Below are positions 61,383-64,000 of a stretch of DNA of 64,000 nucleotides, piece after piece. Made by a program: the position numbers and the translations under genes. The stretch spans positions 2,790,001-2,854,000 of the forward strand of contig NZ_CP072203.1 in the NCBI RefSeq assembly GCF_017654315.1, written 5' to 3'. Positions within the stretch are counted from its first letter, which is position 1. The number at the start of each line of letters is the position of its first letter. The notes under the pieces are model-generated. The model saw only the letters and a list, made by a program, of their open reading frames with translations, searched no databases and had not been told where the DNA came from. Source of the DNA: Gordonia polyisoprenivorans (lineage in GTDB: Bacteria > Actinomycetota > Actinomycetes > Mycobacteriales > Mycobacteriaceae).

Positions 61383-61715
61383 TTGCACGCGATTAATTTT
61401 GGTGACAGGCGCGATGTGCCAAGCACGAAGTATTTGTGGTGGGTTTCGCAGGATACATTTGATCGGGCTTTGGAGGAGGCGGTGAACAAAGGGTATTTAC
61501 CAGAGTCGGCTCTGCTGATAAAGGGCGAGGTGCAGATGTATAAAGGACTCTCGAAGACTGCGGGAACCCTGGATTTGATTGACGGGCTCTGTAGAGTGGC
61601 TCGCGATCACGCGCCGTCTGCTTCGCGGGGACTGGCTGCGCAATACGAGGAGGAACTTGCGGAGCTGCCCGGGATATATCGCCGCCTACTGGCAGACGGT
61701 AAGGTCGACAACTGA
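61383..61715 (+). CDS. Small hypothetical protein in tRNA-linked island
   Basis: The 110-residue product starts at TTG 61383; the codon usage is less GC-biased than in the surrounding genes. It includes STKYLWWVSQDTFDRALEEAVNKGYLPESALLIKGEVQMYKGL and a C-terminal helix-rich part (AAQYEEELAELPGIYRRLLADGKVDN). It has no signal peptide, membrane segment or cysteine cluster. The size and the company of other small soluble orphan genes resemble immunity-gene clusters, but I do not recognise the family. Confidence 0.5.
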   Translation: MHAINFGDRRDVPSTKYLWWVSQDTFDRALEEAVNKGYLPESALLIKGEVQMYKGLSKTAGTLDLIDGLCRVARDHAPSASRGLAAQYEEELAELPGIYRRLLADGKVDN

Positions 61716-61917
61716 GTGGTCGATGTCCGACGATGTAGTATGCGCTCGGCAATCCGCATCGACAACAATCGGGGCGCGACCGGTCTACGACGCGCAGTAG
61801 GGATGGCTCCTGTCGGGGCCAGCTTGATTTCGATGGGGGTGCGTATAGAAATATGTGGCACTTCCATGCAGGCTGTGAAAGACCTTCTGGCGGGTGGAAA
61901 CGGGGTGTTGGGATTTG

Positions 61918-62202
61918 ATGGAGGGCGTCGGTTCTTTGTCCCGGAGATTTGACGAACTCTGCGCCAGATACAAACAACACCTGTTGTCGCTCGACGTGCT
62001 CTCATGGCTGCTTGAGGAAATTGTGATCTTGCACGAAGATGGCAGCCGAGCGAACGCTGAGGAGTTGCGAGGGGTGTGGTCGGAGATCGAGATAATCAAC
62101 GCGCTGAGTCTGGAGTCGGGTAACTCCCCGAGTGTGCCGGAAGTAGTGAGACTTCTCGATGAGTTTGGCGTCCTCTTGGGTCGTGCTGATTCCAGTCCGT
62201 AA
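61918..62202 (+). CDS. Small acidic hypothetical protein
   Basis: From ATG 61918 the frame gives about 94 residues (102 from GTG 61894). They are mostly helical and acidic: RRFDELCARYKQHLLSLDVLSWLLEEIVILHEDGS, ELRGVWSEIEIINALSLESG and VPEVVRLLDEFGVLLG. This looks like a small all-alpha soluble protein of the kind found as orphan immunity proteins, but no family is certain. The downstream gene starts nine bases after its stop, suggesting one transcript. Confidence 0.5.
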   Translation: MEGVGSLSRRFDELCARYKQHLLSLDVLSWLLEEIVILHEDGSRANAEELRGVWSEIEIINALSLESGNSPSVPEVVRLLDEFGVLLGRADSSP

Positions 62203-62210
62203 CTCGCCCG

Positions 62211-62562
62211 ATGACAATTGAGCTGACACCTGAACAGAGGGACGCCTTGTTTTACCTCGCCGATCAGCAAGGCGACGGATGCAGTGTGCAGGCAGATGGA
62301 CACCGTCGTTTCAGTGGAGGGGACGCCGACGATGGCTCGTCTCAACGTGCGGCAGGGAGTCCCACTCAGTCATCTCCCGGACGGGCAGTGTGCAGGCGTG
62401 CTCGGTGTTGTGGATAGCTCGGGCCACTTGGCGGGCGAGTTGCTGCTATGGATGGCTCACGGGCTGATCGACACAGTCGAGCAGGCCTGGTACGGGGATT
62501 CACCACCGCTTGCTCTTCCTGATCGAAGCCGCGTGAGGACCTACACGGAACTCGGCTGGTGA
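62211..62562 (+). pseudogene. Hypothetical gene with probable frameshift
   Basis: ATG 62211 starts TIELTPEQRDALFYLADQQGD in one frame. Soon after, coding character moves to another frame that gives DTVVSVEGTPTMARLN, then GVLGVVDSSGHLAGELLLWMAHGLIDTVEQAWYGDSPP-ALPD to 62562. The second part has a GELLLW-x-x-G-L-x-x-x-E pattern that I associate with small actinobacterial proteins of unknown function. The join near 62270-62295 would need one indel. The alternative is a shorter gene starting within the second frame (ATG 62296). Confidence 0.45.
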
Positions 62563-62718
62563 GTTCGCGAGTGGTTCGTGCCGGCGTACCGGAACACCCT
62601 TCCCGCGGAAACGTCGTGTATCGCCCACTATCCCGTCACACCCACCTGTAACGTCGGCAGCGCACGCTGGACAACAGCGTGCAGTCGTGACGTCCGGCCC
62701 CGGGAGATCGGTATCAGT

Positions 62719-63534
62719 ATGAGCGAGCACAGAATCCGCCTCGACGTCGACGCAGACGGCGTCGCCACGGTCACGCTGGATCGTGCCGAGAAGCACAACG
62801 CTCTCGACGCCGCGATGTTCGAGGCGCTCGTGGACGTCACCGAGAAGCTGGCCGCGGATCGCACCGTGCGCGCCGTCGTACTCCACGGAGACGGCAAGAG
62901 TTTCTGTTCGGGCCTCGACATCACGAGTCTGGGCGACCGCGAGGGCAGCGGTCCGATGGATCTCCTGACACGCGAGGACGGCCGCGCCGCCAATCTGGCC
63001 CAGCGTGTGTCCTACGACTGGTCGCGCATCGCCGCGCCGGTGATCGCCGCTGTGCACGGCAACTGCTTCGGCGGCGGAATGCAGATCGCGCTCGGTGCCG
63101 ATCTCCGATATGCGGCGCCGGATGCCCGTCTGTCGATCATGGAGGTCAAGTGGGGTCTGGTACCCGACATGGGTATCACCCAGACCCTGCCGCGGCTCGT
63201 CGGCATCGACGTCGCCAAGGAGTTGACGTTCACCGGGCGCATCGTGAGCGGCACCGAAGCCGATGCGCTCGGCCTCGTCACCCGCGTCGCCGACGACCCG
63301 CTCGCCGAGGCATTGGCGCTGGCTCACGAGATCGCCGGCAAATCCCCGCATGCGGTTCAGGCCGCCAAGCGTCTCTACGACGACACCTGGACGAGCTCCG
63401 ATCCGGCGTCAGCGCTGCTGCTGGAGAGCGAACTGCAGGTCGGTCTGATGGGTTCGCCGAATCAGTTGGAGGCGGTCGCGGCGGGGATGAGCCGCCGCAC
63501 GCCCGTGTTCGCCGATCCGGAGGTTCAGCAATGA
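62719..63534 (+). CDS. Enoyl-CoA hydratase/isomerase family protein
   Basis: The 271-residue crotonase-fold protein has VATVTLDRAEKHNALDAAMFEAL, the oxyanion-hole segment FCSGLDITSLG, the second oxyanion segment AVHGNCFGGGMQIALGADLRYAAPDARLSIMEVKWGLVPDMG and the usual C-terminal helices. Where hydratases carry Glu in the CIAAVNG region, this protein has VIAAVHGNCFGGG, so isomerase or hydrolase activity cannot be excluded. The start is ATG 62719; the frame is open to 62578 without coding character. The VOC-family gene follows 37 bases downstream. Confidence 0.87.
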   Translation: MSEHRIRLDVDADGVATVTLDRAEKHNALDAAMFEALVDVTEKLAADRTVRAVVLHGDGKSFCSGLDITSLGDREGSGPMDLLTREDGRAANLAQRVSYDWSRIAAPVIAAVHGNCFGGGMQIALGADLRYAAPDARLSIMEVKWGLVPDMGITQTLPRLVGIDVAKELTFTGRIVSGTEADALGLVTRVADDPLAEALALAHEIAGKSPHAVQAAKRLYDDTWTSSDPASALLLESELQVGLMGSPNQLEAVAAGMSRRTPVFADPEVQQ

Positions 63535-63571
63535 ACGGGCCCAACAGAATTCCCACACAAGGGCGCCACGC

Positions 63572-64000
63572 ATGACGATCCGGATGAACAACGTCGGCAT
63601 CGTCGTCGAGGATCTCTCGGCGGTGATCGACTTCTTCGTCGAACTCGGGCTCGAGCTCGAGGGTCGCGCGATGGCCGAGGGGGAGTGGGCCGGTCGGGTG
63701 ACCGGGCTGGCCGATCAGCGCGTCGAGGTCGCGATGATGCGCACCCCCGACGGACACGGTCGGCTCGAACTCTCACGGTTCCTCGCACCCGAGGTGATCG
63801 ACGACCATCGCAACGCGCCGGTGAACGCGCTCGGATATCTGCGCGTCATGTTCGAGGTCGATGACCTCGACGACACCCTCGCCCGAGCCGTCGCCAAAGG
63901 CGCGCGTCTCGTCGGCCCCGAGGTGGTGCAGTACGAGAATGTCTATCGCCTCTGCTACATCCGGGGACCCGAGAACATCCTGGTGGGACTCGCCCAGAAC
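63572..64000 (+). CDS. VOC-family protein, cut by window end
   Basis: From ATG 63572 the first 143 residues are visible and the gene runs out of the window. The sequence begins IRMNNVGIVVEDLSAVIDFFVELGLELEGRAM and contains RVEVAMMRTPDGHGRLELSRF and LRVMFEVDDLDDTLARAVAKGA, the paired beta-alpha-beta units of the vicinal-oxygen-chelate (glyoxalase/dioxygenase) superfamily. The metal ligand candidates are Glu and His in these strands. The function within the superfamily (glyoxalase, epimerase, resistance protein) cannot be told. Confidence 0.8.
   Translation, partial: MTIRMNNVGIVVEDLSAVIDFFVELGLELEGRAMAEGEWAGRVTGLADQRVEVAMMRTPDGHGRLELSRFLAPEVIDDHRNAPVNALGYLRVMFEVDDLDDTLARAVAKGARLVGPEVVQYENVYRLCYIRGPENILVGLAQN

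Overview
The window is a GC-rich actinobacterial chromosome segment. Four things point to a mycolic-acid-bearing member of the Mycobacteriales: a Kgd-type 2-oxoglutarate enzyme, an MspA-family porin, an Lsr2-like remnant and a PGRS-like glycine-rich exported protein. Gordonia or a close relative is my best guess. That is an inference from gene content, not a database result.

Bases 1-13000 are a disturbed accessory region. An FmdB-like zinc ribbon and a Sufu-domain protein are followed by an IS3-family element (1478-2835) that abuts a 5'-truncated secreted protein gene. A SUKH/SMI1 immunity-type gene sits just downstream of that gene. Next come a small Cys-rich protein, an HxlR regulator, a PGRS-like exported protein, and an envelope cluster (8957-10974: small exported protein, MspA-like porin with a frameshift, 2-TM protein, Pro/Gly-rich exported protein). 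A D12-class adenine methyltransferase follows; its 3' end stops exactly at an IS3-type terminal repeat.

Bases 12300-18500 hold two related TetR genes (one frameshifted) and a four-gene cluster: alpha/beta hydrolase, acyl-CoA ligase, tautomerase-like protein and metallo-beta-lactamase-fold hydrolase. It looks like a small degradative pathway. The two regulators share the near-palindrome GAAC-N3-GTTC upstream. Bases 18500-23260 are a graveyard: a flavin monooxygenase pseudogene, an Lsr2-like remnant, an internally deleted IS3 element, a mosaic IS3 element and a monooxygenase C-terminal fragment.

Bases 23256-37570 form an organosulfur cluster. The rightward arm has an SsuD-like monooxygenase with an in-frame stop, a MetX-like acyltransferase and an NtaA/DszA-type monooxygenase. 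The leftward arm has an NtaA/DszA-type monooxygenase with a DszC/SfnB-type flavoprotein, then a complete peptide/nickel-class ABC importer and a second DszC-type flavoprotein. An XRE regulator stands at its head. My reading is uptake and oxidative desulfurization of an unknown organosulfur compound.

Bases 37663-60601 look like stable core genome: OsmC, CorA, MarC, an osmoprotectant-type binding lipoprotein, a BVMO/SDR pair with a divergent TetR and two tandem operators, kgd, a fused four-domain ABC exporter, EcsC, a glutathionyl-hydroquinone-reductase-like protein, a PadR/MFS pair with a perfect operator palindrome, and sbcD/sbcC. A tRNA-Arg(CCG) follows, then about 1.9 kb of small orphan genes, one with a probable frameshift. 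The window ends in an enoyl-CoA hydratase and a partial VOC-family gene.
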